Source: Nymphaea colorata (lineage: Eukaryota > Streptophyta > Magnoliopsida > Nymphaeales > Nymphaeaceae). From it: 64,000 nucleotides of DNA. The notes beneath the pieces are model-generated. The model was not told the DNA's origin. It ran no database searches and saw only the letters and a program-made list of their open reading frames with translations. Made by a program: the position numbers and the translations under genes. Shown here one piece after another: positions 35,111-45,537 of the stretch; position 1 is the stretch's first letter, and the number at the start of each line of letters is the position of its first letter. The DNA lies in assembly GCF_008831285.2 (NCBI RefSeq), contig NC_045144.1, forward strand, positions 10,391,672 through 10,455,671, written 5' to 3'.

Positions 35111-37233
35111 GATCGACCTTGCACGGAGGGGCTCCAAAAAAGGAACGCTGGCAAAAAAAAAAGAGGTTGGGCAGGAAAGAAAGTCTGTTGGGTCCTTCTT
35201 TTTTGTAAAGAAATCCCAGTCAATCAGAGGAGCTGCCTGCACTGGAATGATGTGCGTGATATGTTGAGTAGACTGCCGGAAGGGGGGGCAAGATCTATCC
35301 TTCATCAGGAAGGGTGAAAGAATCTCTATCCCAGTTCCGACTGGTGAAAGCAGATTCAGGAGTTTGTTCTTTAGTCTCTTATTAGAAAAAGCGGCTGGGG
35401 AGTCCAGGTTAGGTAGGTCAGGTAAGGGAATCGGTTTGTGTTGTCTGTTATTGATAGGACAGGCCAGTTTGTGTTTGAGGAAGTGGTAGAAAAGGGAACC
35501 TGCTTTTGGAAGTGGTCGAGATACCTCTCAATTATCTTCCGCTCTCTTAACAAACGATGCCTGCTTTCCTGCTATTAAACAAAAGAAGATGGAAACGCAA
35601 GAATGAACAGAAAGATTGATTTGATTGATACATGCTTGTTGTTCGACTACTCGCATGAGTCAAATCTATTGGTCTCACTCATCTCACCTGAAGACCGCTC
35701 TTGCTCGGGCCGAAAAAAAAGACCTTCGGCATTCTTTTACCCTTCGTTGTTGCTCCCCATTACTCATTGTTAAGGCATAGAAAGGATAGCAAATGCTTTC
35801 GAATGAAGAGGCAAGAGCTCCCAAGCCGAATCCGTACTGATAGGAGGTCAACTTCTGGTTGTTTGGGCAGGCCAGCTCCGGGCAGGGACAGAAAGGGTTG
35901 GTTATAGGGCATGAACAGGAATGATTCCTAGTTGTTGTTTTTAAGTAGATTGCTTTTCTTTCTCCTTCCCATAAATAAGAAAGAGTACTGCTGGGACTGA
36001 GAAAAAGGAAGAGGAGTCTTTTTTGTAGGGCTGGACAAGAATGAAATTTCAGATGAAATGGAAATTGCAATTTCATCCTGACCCATCCCGAACTTTTTGG
36101 CTGAACTCGACCTGCCACAGGCACATCCGATGGATTCCGCAGATACTTTGCGCTTAAAGGCATCTCTCATTCTAGAGTCGGCTTTCAAGGATTCTCTGAC
36201 TCGTGAGTGAGACACCTGGTTGGACGTTGCACAAAGCCTTGCTCAAAAGGTCAGCTCCAGGGTATAGTAACTCGAGATGATCTCAGTATGCTGCTAAACT
36301 TGTTGCATAATCCGAGCAGTGAATTATATCTAACAGCCTTGGATCTCTGAATGTCATAAGTGGCAGGATAGGGGAGGGGGTCAAATTTCTTCGAAAAAAA
36401 AGAAAGATAGGAAAGATGCCAAGTCAAGCCATGTACTACTATCGGCCATACAATGATGCATTGTGGATCTCATTCGTATTCCAGTTTTTTGGACAGAGTG
36501 AGATGTGGCCTTTCATTCCTTAGGGAGTGAGAGGGCTCAGGGGGAAGGGTGGGTGGCCGCTTAGTGCTTTTTTAGGAGGAATTTAGTGTAGTCGGATGGA
36601 ACAAAAGCACATATAGGAAACGAATCGGCCATCTATGGAACCTTCTGCGTTGTCTAAAGAATAGTAACATTTTCATATATTGATTGAAATAGGAAAAAAT
36701 CACAAAATTTCATAGGGCAGCAGGAAACACAATGGCCTAATGGATAGAGTGTCTCAAACAGAGGCAGTGTTGCAGAAAAAAGATCTTTTTTCTGGTAGTA
36801 CTTTTTTAGGTCGGTCGACATCGACAATCCTGTTCACTCTTTTGATGCCATGCCATTGTGGTGGCACGAGAACCACTGAATGGGGGTGGTTTTCATCTCA
36901 TTGTTGGCGTGTGGAAGACTAGTGCATCCAAGCACAATGCAACCAAGAGGGTCCAAGATTGCTTCGTTGAGTGGGCTGGCTGGTACGGACATCGATCTTC
37001 GCTTCTACAAGGCCTGGTCAACTCTTTGTAGAATGCTTTTCTCAAGGGATTCGGGGTGAAATCGGCCTGGATGAAAGAATGGCTCTTGTAGAGGCACATA
37101 AGTGAAAAAGGGCTCCACTCCACATGGGTGGTGGGTGGTCGGATGAGCGCACTAGTGCTCAAGCTGTAGCGCGTGAATCACGCGCTTTAGTTTCCTTGTA
37201 GGGGAATCCAGATGAACGCAAGCCAAAAATGGA
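35111..37233. other. Mitochondrial-derived spacer, second part
   Basis: No gene recognised. Overlapping frames on both strands at 35684-36215 have no recognisable domain. A short stretch at 36733-36755 (TGGCCTAATGGATAGAG) looks like the D-arm of a tRNA but no cloverleaf follows. Confidence 0.4.
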
Positions 37234-37450
37234 CTAGGAATAGAAGCTAAGAGCAAGAGAGAGCGAGCAGTCAAAGTTATATGGCGATGCTTTCACTCGG
37301 CAACTCCATTTTGCTGAGGAGTGTGGGGGCAAGATCGTTTGGAAGGTAGTAGAGATATATTCACCACCAGAATAAGAACGGAAACCCTTGATTTTAGCAG
37401 AGAACTGTGTACTAATCATTGTACTAAATTCAATGTCAGAGAAGATTAGA
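37234..37450 (-). pseudogene. Ty1/copia integrase fragment
   Basis: The minus strand reads STMISTQFSAKIKGFRSYSG, then GEYISTTFQ. After a frame change comes a stretch (37320-37270) encoding CPHTPQQNGVAE. The order RSD.GGEY then CPHTPQQNGVAERKHRH is the hallmark of the copia integrase core, and the second block is one of the most conserved in the group. Here the expected Asp after RS is Tyr and the frame is broken. Integrase joins the cDNA to the target; this piece is dead. It sits in mitochondrial-derived DNA. Confidence 0.8.
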
Positions 37451-39582
37451 TTGCCCTGAGTTTGAACTTTTTTCCATCATCCAGACTTCTCCCACCTCCA
37501 AGTCGAGATGCAATTTGTACACCTCCTCCCCTTGGGTGTTCATTTAGGTTGGGAGGAATCCCAATCTCTTTCTTCCCGTCGAAATAGGACAAAGAGATCC
37601 TTCTCTCCTTCCCCCCAGTTGCCCCAATGGAGTTGATTCTTCCACTTTTGAGGAAACCTCACCCTCTGACTCATCCTCAGATATAGAAATCTTATCAGAG
37701 GAAGAGCTAGAGCTCGCATCTTCTGATGAGGATGCATCCATGGAGACCGGGGCTAGGGCTTCAGGTTCCCCGACCTCTGCCAGGATTGGATGTGCCCTCC
37801 CCCCAAGAAGCGTGCTACTGCCCCCACATTGTTCTGGAGAAGAGGAGCAAGACCAGGTGAGCAGGGATGCAGGTCTGTGAATCACTCATCAAACCTGATA
37901 GATGGCGGTATCACACCCTTCCCAATTGCATTCTCTTTCCACGAGGACAAGCTTGATGCGCCTAAAGCACCCAACTCTGCCCCTATTGGTCAAACCATAT
38001 GACCGAGATAGGGCTAGGTTTCATTGGTTAGGAGTGCCCTCATAACGCAAACCATAGCCTAGGCCAGACCCCTTCACACCCCAGTCGGCAAAATAGGATT
38101 TGGAGAGACTTGCCGAGAAGCACAGTGGCTCTCCCATTGGATAATATTCAAAACAAAGCCCAGCCCTAAAAGTACAACATCAAAACTAAACATCGTGAGT
38201 CAAAGTTAGAAGGCAACCACTGAGATTCTAACCGAAACATTAGACAAAAAAGCCCCCCTCCCCATAGCAAAATTTGTTTGATATTCTCAAATATGAAAGA
38301 AGATGTTGCCTCTGGTACCAATCGTTTTGCCATAAGCATCAGAGGCTTGCCTTCGTGGCCAAGAACCCAATTCCTCCACGACCCAAGAACAAAATGACAA
38401 CTGAGCAAAGACGAGGTGCTTGCATACGAAAGGGCCGGCTTGTTGATATGCTTGTTGATATGGAAGAAGATCTCAAGGTTTCGACCACTCACCATCTAGA
38501 GAGAAGCCCAAACCTCGCAGCCTTCCCACTTCTGATCCCTGGATACCTTTCATTCTGCATCTATCTATTCCGAATCTATCTATTCCGATCCTGTTGATCC
38601 ATCCAATAATGAAAGAAAGTGGTCAAACCTCTGAAAGAACAGTTTACAGGGACCGAGCTTTTTACTCTGATCCAATGGTTCAATGTTTATAGGTTGTGTG
38701 GTTCCCTTAAGAATGACAAAACTTGCAGCCACAGAACTTCTTGCCACATTATTGGACCTCTCAGACACTAAAGCATGTGAAGGGCTCACTCACGACCGGA
38801 TGGCCCTTGTTATGGTATTTCCATCGTGTATCTGAATGAAAGGAACTCGATTTCGGTCTTTGGTGCTATGCGTAGTGTTTAAACGCAAGTTCTTTATAAT
38901 TACAAGAGAATGTAAAATGAAAGTATTAGAAAAAGATCACCAAAGATCGAGGGGCTATGTCACACAAGTGACCAGCCCTTCTAAATGAAAGAAGAAAGGT
39001 GGAGGAGAAAAACTAAAGTCAGGGATGCCGCCCAGGCTCCCTCCTTCACCCTTTCTTCCCCCCTCCGAAGAGATGAACGACCCGTGGGACCTGTCATCCT
39101 TTCATAAGCTGCCTATTGTGGCATGGTTCCAGCCTTTTTGAAGAAGGCATAAGGAACAAACTGGACCGTCAAAAGGTCAATCAAAGATTCCAAAAGTGTT
39201 GGATGATCTGACATGTCATCAGATCTATCGGGGCCAACAACGGGGGCGGTATCAGGTTCTAAGGATCCTAAAAGGCCACACACCCTTTTTGACTTGATGA
39301 TCTATGGAAGCATTCTTCATCGGCTTCGCCCACCCACCTGGAAAAAGTGGTAGTGGTGGTACAGCGGTGGCCTATTTCCATGCCAGAATTTCCAAAAACT
39401 GGGCAGGGCAGGCGGGAGGCACTGGATGGCCTTTTTAGGTTTCACACTGGCTTCCCTCAACAAACCTTCCTTTCTTTCTTGTGTGAGGGAATGGCAAGAA
39501 AAGGGATGCTTGCTTTGTTCATCAGCTTGCTCTTGACAGATCCGATCGAAATGGAAGAGCACAAGTTCCACATTGCAAAGAT
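37451..39582. other. Mitochondrial-derived spacer, third part
   Basis: The minus-strand frame 37544-37885 is rich in serine and acidic residues but matches nothing I know, and other frames overlap it. Frames at 38166-38597 and 38580-38789 are also unassigned. No tRNA or known mitochondrial gene was recognised. Confidence 0.4.
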
Positions 39583-39653
39583 ATGAAGTCAAAGGATTCA
39601 AACCTTTGCATGTTGGTATTAGAAACCGATGCCTGACCACTTGGCTATGTCGG
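39583..39653 (-). pseudogene. tRNA-Gln (trnQ-UUG)-like relic with CTA at the anticodon position
   Basis: The minus strand reads ATAGCCAAGTGGTCAGGCAT, then CGGTTTCTAATACC, then CATGCAAAGG, TTTGAATCC, TTTG. Order and arms match plant mitochondrial trnQ (ATAGCCAAGTGGTAAGGCATCGG, then GCATGCAAAGGTTCGAATCC). The anticodon triplet is CTA where trnQ has TTG. The anticodon stem 3' side and the acceptor stem no longer pair, so this is a decayed copy rather than a working suppressor tRNA. Confidence 0.55.
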
Positions 39654-39765
39654 TGGTAACCTGGAAAAAGAAAAAGGGCTCGAAGAACGAGCCGTGCAAG
39701 GATGTAGGGATATAGCAAGTCAGCCCGGTTATCCTTGATCTTCTTTTTTCGTTGGGGAGCCGGGG

Positions 39766-39786
39766 GGGTGGGGGGGGGGGGGGGGC
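39766..39786. repeat. Poly-G run
   Basis: A G-rich run (GGGGGGGTGG followed by about 14 G) just right of the trnQ relic. Prone to sequencing and assembly length error. Confidence 0.8.
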
Positions 39787-39814
39787 GCTTTGACTGTACT
39801 ATAGGGGAAAAAAG

Positions 39815-39888
39815 TAGGCTTAGTAGGGCTCGAACCTACAATATCACCGTTATGAGTGGTACGTTTCAACCAATTAAACTATAAGCCC
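39815..39888 (-). tRNA. trnI-CAU: Mitochondrial-type tRNA-Ile(CAU), nuclear copy
   Basis: 74 nt on the minus strand beginning GGGCTTATAGTTTAATTGGT. Anticodon loop CTCATAA (CAT), T-arm TGTAGGTTCGAGCCCTAC, and acceptor stem GGGCTTA/TAAGCCT with discriminator A. This is the native plant mitochondrial tRNA whose CAU anticodon is converted with lysidine to read AUA as isoleucine. The anticodon stem reads TACCA/CGGTG, leaving one A-C mismatch where a G-C pair is expected, a G-to-A change consistent with decay in the nucleus. No CCA is encoded. Confidence 0.85.
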
Positions 39889-39899
39889 CTACGATTCTC

Positions 39900-41451
39900 T
39901 CTACATGCAATTCGCTCACTTCAAGAAGAGCGGACGGAAAGAGGAGGCCTGTGCTCTATATGCTTCTTCATCTTCCCAGGAATTGGGGCAACCTGCAAGC
40001 TACTTTTTGCGATTCAAACAGCCGGCTTTCTTTCCAGCTCCCAGCGACTCAAACGGGTGGGGTCTCTTTCTCTAAAAGCTTGCAATGCCGGCTGTTCGCC
40101 TATTTGATGAAAAAGGCGTTACGGAACTACTGAAGTACAACTAGTGTGAGTAGTACAACAGAATGTCGTTCACCCTACTTCCGTCGCAAGCCCTTCGTAT
40201 GCAAGCCCATTCGCAAGCCCCACCTTAGCTTGGATAGTCAATCAGTGGGCTTGCGCTTGACTTGAATGGAAGTAGCGCCCTTTTCATAGGAAGGAGTAGG
40301 TGTTCGCTGACATGGTTCCATCTTCCCAAAGAGGATCCAATAGCATCCCAGTATCATTCTCCCATGCTTGTCTAGGTTAGTTCTGGTAGTCATTCAAAAG
40401 CGTAGGCTCTGGATGAACATTCAACCTCTGATTTCCACATTCCTTCTGCCCTGTGATCAAAGCACTCGCTACTTTGAATGGCGTTAAGGCATTGCGAGTG
40501 CTTTGCTCGTTGTATCGCGAGTAGAATCGTAGAGTGTAGACTCTGCCTACAAGAGCAAAGCGAAGCGAGATTGGATGCGAGCAAAGCTATCGCTTTCTCT
40601 ATCGGTTTGAATGTAACCAACGCGTCGAAAGCAACCGTTGCTTTCGACATAGCACTTTTCACAGTTGTAGGATTGACACAGACGTGATATCCTACGTCAC
40701 TCCTCCGCCTACGCTCGATGGTCTTTGAGTGAGGTCACAGAAAGAACCCTCACATAGTCCATAGTGGACCTCTATGCTCCAATCTCTTCGTCAGCAGTTA
40801 CAGCTTGCGTAGATCCAGTTGTAGGCATCATAGCAGGAGAGTGTGTCCTCTTTGCCAGAGTTGTTTATGTGATGTAGAGAGCGCGAGTGCAGCAAGGGTA
40901 GGCTACACTCGCTGTGAGAAAGTCACTCGCAGCCTTTTCTATTCTAGGCTATACATGTGTAGGCTCAGCTGAACTCATTGCTAGGCTACAACTGCGAAGC
41001 AAGCCTACACTACACATGTGTAGCCGAGTGTGCGGAGCAAGCTGTAACTGCGAGTGACGACTCTTCTTCTACACGAGCTGTCCTACTGCTATGCAAGCCT
41101 ACATAGGTTCAAGTACCAAAGGCGACAGCCCCAACCAAGAAAAGAAGCAAATCTTCTACGACAAGTTCTAGTCTTTCATGCAAGGAAGGAGGGCTGAGCA
41201 GACATTAGAAAGAAGACTACGGAGGCATTCGTCTGCATAAGAATGCCAACTAGTACGAAAGTCTACGACTACACCAGAAGCGACTCGCTTCTATTCTTGA
41301 CCATAACGATGGTCCATAACATAACAAGATCATAGTAGTTCAACATAGGATACAATTTCACGGCATGGCCAACAAAAAGAAAGAGATTCGCTCTCATGGT
41401 TTGGTCGGCCTTCCACACATCATGCCTCCTTTCTCTTCAGTCTACAACAAG
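39900..41451. other. Mitochondrial-derived spacer with short dispersed repeats
   Basis: Dense in two repeat types. CAAAGCACTCGC/GCGAGTGCTTTG words lie at 40450-40600. At 40870-41110 TAGGCTACA and GCGAGTG words alternate with the palindrome-like TACACATGTGTAG. No gene recognised. Confidence 0.5.
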
Positions 41452-41534
41452 TGGGAGAGGCAGGATTCAAACCTATGTAGAAAACCTTCAACAAATTTAC
41501 AGTCTGTCGCTTTTGACCACTTGGCCACTCTCCC
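41452..41534 (-). tRNA. trnY-GUA: Mitochondrial-type tRNA-Tyr(GUA), decaying nuclear copy
   Basis: 83 nt on the minus strand. It begins GGGAGAGTGGCCAAGTGG, has the anticodon context ACTGTAAAT (GTA), a long variable arm (class II tRNA), T-arm AGGTTTGAATCCT, and ends CCTCTCCCA, giving a perfect 7-bp acceptor stem. Compared with the plant mitochondrial sequence as I recall it, it differs by changes that are all G-to-A or C-to-T, including the TTCGA of the T-loop now TTTGA. That suits methylation-driven decay in the nucleus. It is unlikely to be expressed or functional here. Confidence 0.85.
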
Positions 41535-41899
41535 CTTTCCGGGCCAGGGCCCCCTCAATGGGTTCCAAAAGAAGAAGGAGGGCGGCGTACTTCTTGATTA
41601 GATGGAAGGGAACGCGTTGCCCATGATCCAGATGTCAAGTAGGGATAAGATAGTCATTTTGTCAATTCATAACAATCTCTTTCAAGCAAGGTGGGAAGCA
41701 AAGTCTCCGGAAGGCGGAACGGGGATAATCTTTCATAGATGAGGATGAATCTATGAATTACGCTTCTTCTGGCCGATGGAGCCATGAGCGGTCCAATAAT
41801 GAATCTACTTCTTTCCACCACCAACACAGAAACTTCCTAAGACGTCGGGCAAAGTTAGAACCGGAACTTTGCGGACTTTCTAAGGTTATCCAATCAAAG

Positions 41900-41965
41900 C
41901 ACTCTCAAAGTTCACCATAGGGCAAAGTACGCACTCGCAAAGCGAATCGACAAAGCACTTGCAAC
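41900..41965. repeat. CAAAGCACTCGC-type mitochondrial repeat
   Basis: CAAAGCACTC, GCACTCGCAAAGCGAATCGA and CAAAGCACTTGC occur within 65 bp. The same words recur at 33600, 34395-34530, 40450-40600 and 43045-43150, always inside the mitochondrial-derived block. Confidence 0.7.
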
Positions 41966-42034
41966 TTCAAATTGCTGAAGCTTATGAAGTGATTCAGGTC
42001 AGAGCAAAGCCCTCTTGTGAAGAGTGTTGATTCA

Positions 42035-43749
42035 GGTTCTTGTTATTAATGTGATAGTCAGTACTAATGGCATACAATTTGTGGTATGGATAATGGCATT
42101 TTCTTGGTATATGAGTACTAATTGCATCTAATTGCAATTAGTCATCACCTTTCTATAATTGATCCTACCATCAATTGCTTTTTCTTCAAACTTGGTATAT
42201 AAGTATTAATGGCATACAATTTCAATTGATCATTTTCATTACATAAATGGTCAAGGTTAGCATGAATGACATACAATTTGTGGTATGGAGAATGACATTT
42301 TCTTGGTATAGTGAGTACTAATGGCATCTAATTGCAGTTAGTCTTAACATTTCTATAATTGATCCTAGCATCAATTGTTTTTCCTTTCCACTAGAGTGGT
42401 CAGGGTGAGCACTTTTCATGATATGTCTAACCTGAAGTGACCTTCAATACCATTAATGGAAAGGTTATGGAAAGAAAAGGCAATTTGTGAAAAGGTCATG
42501 ACTAATTTCAATTCAATGCTCTTAGTGCTAACCATACCACAAATTGTATGTCATTATCCATACCACAATTGATGGGCAATTGTAATTAGATGCCATTAGC
42601 ACTAACTATACAACAAATTGTATGTCATTAATGTTTCATTGAAGATCAAAGAGAAAGACAATTGCATTTGTGGTATGGATAATGGCATACAATTCCAATT
42701 GATCCTTTCTATTATAGTGGTCAGCACTTTGAACGATTTGTCTAACCTGAATCAGTTAAGTGACCTTCAATATCATTAATGAAAAGGAAAGGATTTGATG
42801 GAAGAAAGAAAAGACAATTTATGAAAAGGTCAGGACTAATTATAGAAAGGTTAGAACTAATTGCAATTAGATGCCATTAGTACTCATTATACCAAGAAAT
42901 GCCATTATCCATACCACAAATTGTATACCATTAGTACTCACCATAAAAAAAAGGATATGACTAATGACTATACAACAAATTGTATGTCATTAGTGTTTCA
43001 TTGAAGATCAATGACAATTCCAATGACCAACCATTCCCTTCTTTCAGAAAGCACTCGCAACTTTGAATGCTGAAAGAAGGGAACTCGTCAAGGAAGCCAT
43101 TACATAACGTAGTGAATATCATTTTGTCTGAAACAGCCCTACACTTTGCTAGTGCTTTCTGAAAGAAGGGATCAAGGTTTGACGGATTAATGGAAGAAAG
43201 AAAAGGCAATTTAAGGAAAGGTCAGGACTAATTATAGAAAGATTAGAATTAATTAGAATTAGATGCCATTAGTACTCACTATACCAATAAAATGTCATTC
43301 TCCATACCACAAATTGTATACCATTAGTACTCACCATCAAAAAAGGATATGCCATTAATCATACAACAAATTGTATGTCATTAGTACTTTTGAAGGAAAA
43401 GCAATTGATGGTAGGATCAATTATAGAAAGGTGAGGACTAATTGCAATTAGATGCCATTAGTACTCACCAAAGCAAGAAAATGTGATTCTCCATACCATA
43501 AATTGTATGCCATTAGTGCTGACTATTACATTAATAGAAAAAATGGTCACTGATGTGGTCACTGGTCAGACAAATCATTCAACTTTTTGATGGATTTTAG
43601 GAGATTGATGAAAAAAAAGACAATTTATGGAAAGATCAAGACTAATTATGGAAAGGTTAAGACTAATTGTAATTAGATGTCATTAGTACTCACTATACCA
43701 AGAAAATGCCATTATCCATACCACAAATTGTATACCATTAGTACTCAAC
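42035..43749. repeat. Cluster of short AT-rich repeats in both orientations
   Basis: A unit containing ACAAATTGTATACCATTAGT, ACTCACTATACCAAGAAAATG and CCATTATCCATACCAC recurs many times. From 42040 to about 42370 it is in one orientation (CATACAATTTGTGGTATGG). From about 42520 to 43749 it is mostly in the other. Fuller units lie near 42840-42945, 43225-43345, 43425-43510 and 43640-43745. A short outlying copy is at 34160-34310. Not a CRISPR array: spacing is irregular and the units overlap. Confidence 0.85.
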
Positions 43750-45125
43750 ATGAACAAATTCATTCAAAGATGTACGCGGAGTAAACCAACTCTTAAAATA
43801 GTGAGTCTTACTTTTACTTTGTTGTCTCATAGACATACCTGTTATAAATGTCATTACAATATGGCTTCGCCCTTGTATGTCTTTGTTTCCACAAACTTGT
43901 TGCCTAATCAATGGTTTCTGGTTTCAAATACTTCAAAGTCATTTCCTCCCATCTACTTCAAATTTTTCACTTGTATCTGACTTGAAGAACTACACATCCA
44001 TAACTGTCTAAATTATTAATTACTTTTGTATAGATCACCAACATAAGTTGGTACTTTCATAAATATATGATAGTTATAGTTTTTGCGCAACATATTTAAA
44101 AATACTTTTTTTATTGCAGCACTCATTGCAAGATCTTGATTGGTCAAAAGGACACTAGATGCTGCCCACTCATGCAATGCAGGCATTCTTCGAACAACCA
44201 TTCAAATGTGTCATTTGTTTCATCAAACAACAATCCACAACAAAAAATTATACTTTGACCAAGATGATATATTTCGTAAAAGGTGCAAAAAACATGAGAT
44301 ATTTGTTTTGCTTGTACATGGTATCAAATGAAACTACATCTCCAAAATAACCATAATCCACTCGAGCTGTTGCATCTACCCAAAAACAATTTAATATTTC
44401 TCCTAGTTCATCAACTTGAAAGTTAAAATAAAAATCTAGATTTTCATCTTCCTCTTCTTTGAAGTAGTTCACCATTGTTTGAGTGTCTTTTCTATAGTAA
44501 TTATTTGCAATTTTTTAAAAATGCTTATACAATTAGCATGTGTAAATGACACATGCTTCATTCCAACAGCTTCATGGGCAAAAACTTCCCTAACTTTGCT
44601 AGGCTGGAGAGAGCAAGTAATGGTTGTGTGGATTGTGAATATTGTTTACTTGACACTTCTTTGTATTAGAGTCCACTTCGATGGACATCCATGCCTTACA
44701 ACCGAAACTTGTGCTCGCATATTCCTTTTTCTTCCTTGTAACCTTTTTTTTTGCAAACAAATTGTTTGTACTATACAATGCCTCCATGATTCGTCTTAGA
44801 GTCACATATACATACATCAAAACCACCACACCCATGCATAGAAATTATAAAAATAAGCTTCAACATAACTATTAAACTGCATTCTAATTTTTGGCACAAA
44901 CTCACTACCAACATTTGGAACTAGATTTATCTAATCAGTATTGTCTTCAATTAAACATTTATTTGTTGTTTCATTGTTTGTGGCATCTGTTGCCTCCTCT
45001 TCAATAATTGTGTCATCCACTTCAACTTCTACATCTTCTATAAGATCATTACCATCCAATATTGCCATCATTTCATTCACATTTAACAAAGGCATGCCTT
45101 CACTTCTCCTTCCTGACATGTTCAA
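43750..45125 (-). pseudogene. N-terminal and central part of a FAR1/MULE-type transposase-like gene
   Basis: The minus strand reads from ATG 45125 (acidic N-terminus, then after a frame change PNVGSEFVPKIRMQFNSYVE), through the FAR1 DNA-binding domain end (FGCKAWMSIEV, then NPHNHYLLSP, about 44700-44600). The MULE transposase core follows: FWVDATARVDYGYFGDVVSF then DTMY (44385-44300), GQSIIFCCGLLFDETNDTFE then WLFEE (about 44245-44170), and TNQDLAMSAAIKKVF (about 44140-44090). After more shifts it ends TFITGMSMRQQSKS and TSLNEFVH at 43750, where mitochondrial DNA begins. FAR1-related proteins are DNA-binding regulators derived from such transposases. At least four frameshifts or stops make this one dead. 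Confidence 0.85.
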
Positions 45126-45529
45126 TTTCCTTGCAACATTAGAAGTAACAGAACTGCAACTCTAAAATATATTTGAAACATTCCTTCCACATCAAGACCA
45201 TACAATTGTAGCATGGTACAAGCATATTATATGTTAAATGAGTTGGATTTCACATTACACGCAAGAATCCATCTAGAATAACATGTACATGCATATTATA
45301 GTAGCTAGAATCCACCATGTTCTTTGTTGTGTTTAACAACCAGATATACATTAAGAATTGTACTGGCGTGAAATAGATTGTGTATAAAAAGTACAAAAAA
45401 TAAAAGTATCAACTACATGAGGATCATGCTTTACACTCAGTAACTCTTACTAGACATGTGCCTATGTAAGTGATAGTAACCACCATTGAAGGTCAAAGTG
45501 ATCAGAGAACAAAAAGGATGATGCAAGCA
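45126..45529. other. Upstream flank of the FAR1-like gene
   Basis: AT-rich DNA without coding signal. It lies 5' of the minus-strand FAR1-like gene and is interrupted on its right by the GC-rich MITE. Confidence 0.4.
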
Positions 45530-45537
45530 CAAACAGG

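Larger units (their letters stand above)
31814..43749. other. Nuclear insertion of mitochondrial DNA (NUMT), about 11.9 kb
   Basis: The left edge is inside cox2 (similarity stops after CCGCAAAG on the minus strand, at 31814). The right edge is where FAR1-type coding sequence resumes (about 43750). Between them are cox2, trnI-CAU, trnY-GUA and a trnQ-like relic. The base composition is more balanced than that of the flanking AT-rich DNA. Two dispersed short-repeat families are spread throughout, which links the tRNA-bearing part to both ends. Non-coding flanks and tRNAs show transfer as DNA, not as processed mRNA. I assign unlabelled parts by continuity; some could be later insertions. Confidence 0.8.

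Noticed and set aside
36733-36800. Possible tRNA (GGCCTAATGGATAGAG-like D-arm)
   Set aside because: No matching anticodon or T-arm follows at the right distance.
37544-37885. Ser/acid-rich minus-strand frame as a possible gene
   Set aside because: It overlaps other frames, has no recognisable domain, and lies in mitochondrial-derived spacer next to a dead copia piece.
42035-43749. Possible CRISPR-like array
   Set aside because: The units are irregular in length and spacing, overlap, and occur in both orientations. This is eukaryotic DNA of mitochondrial origin.
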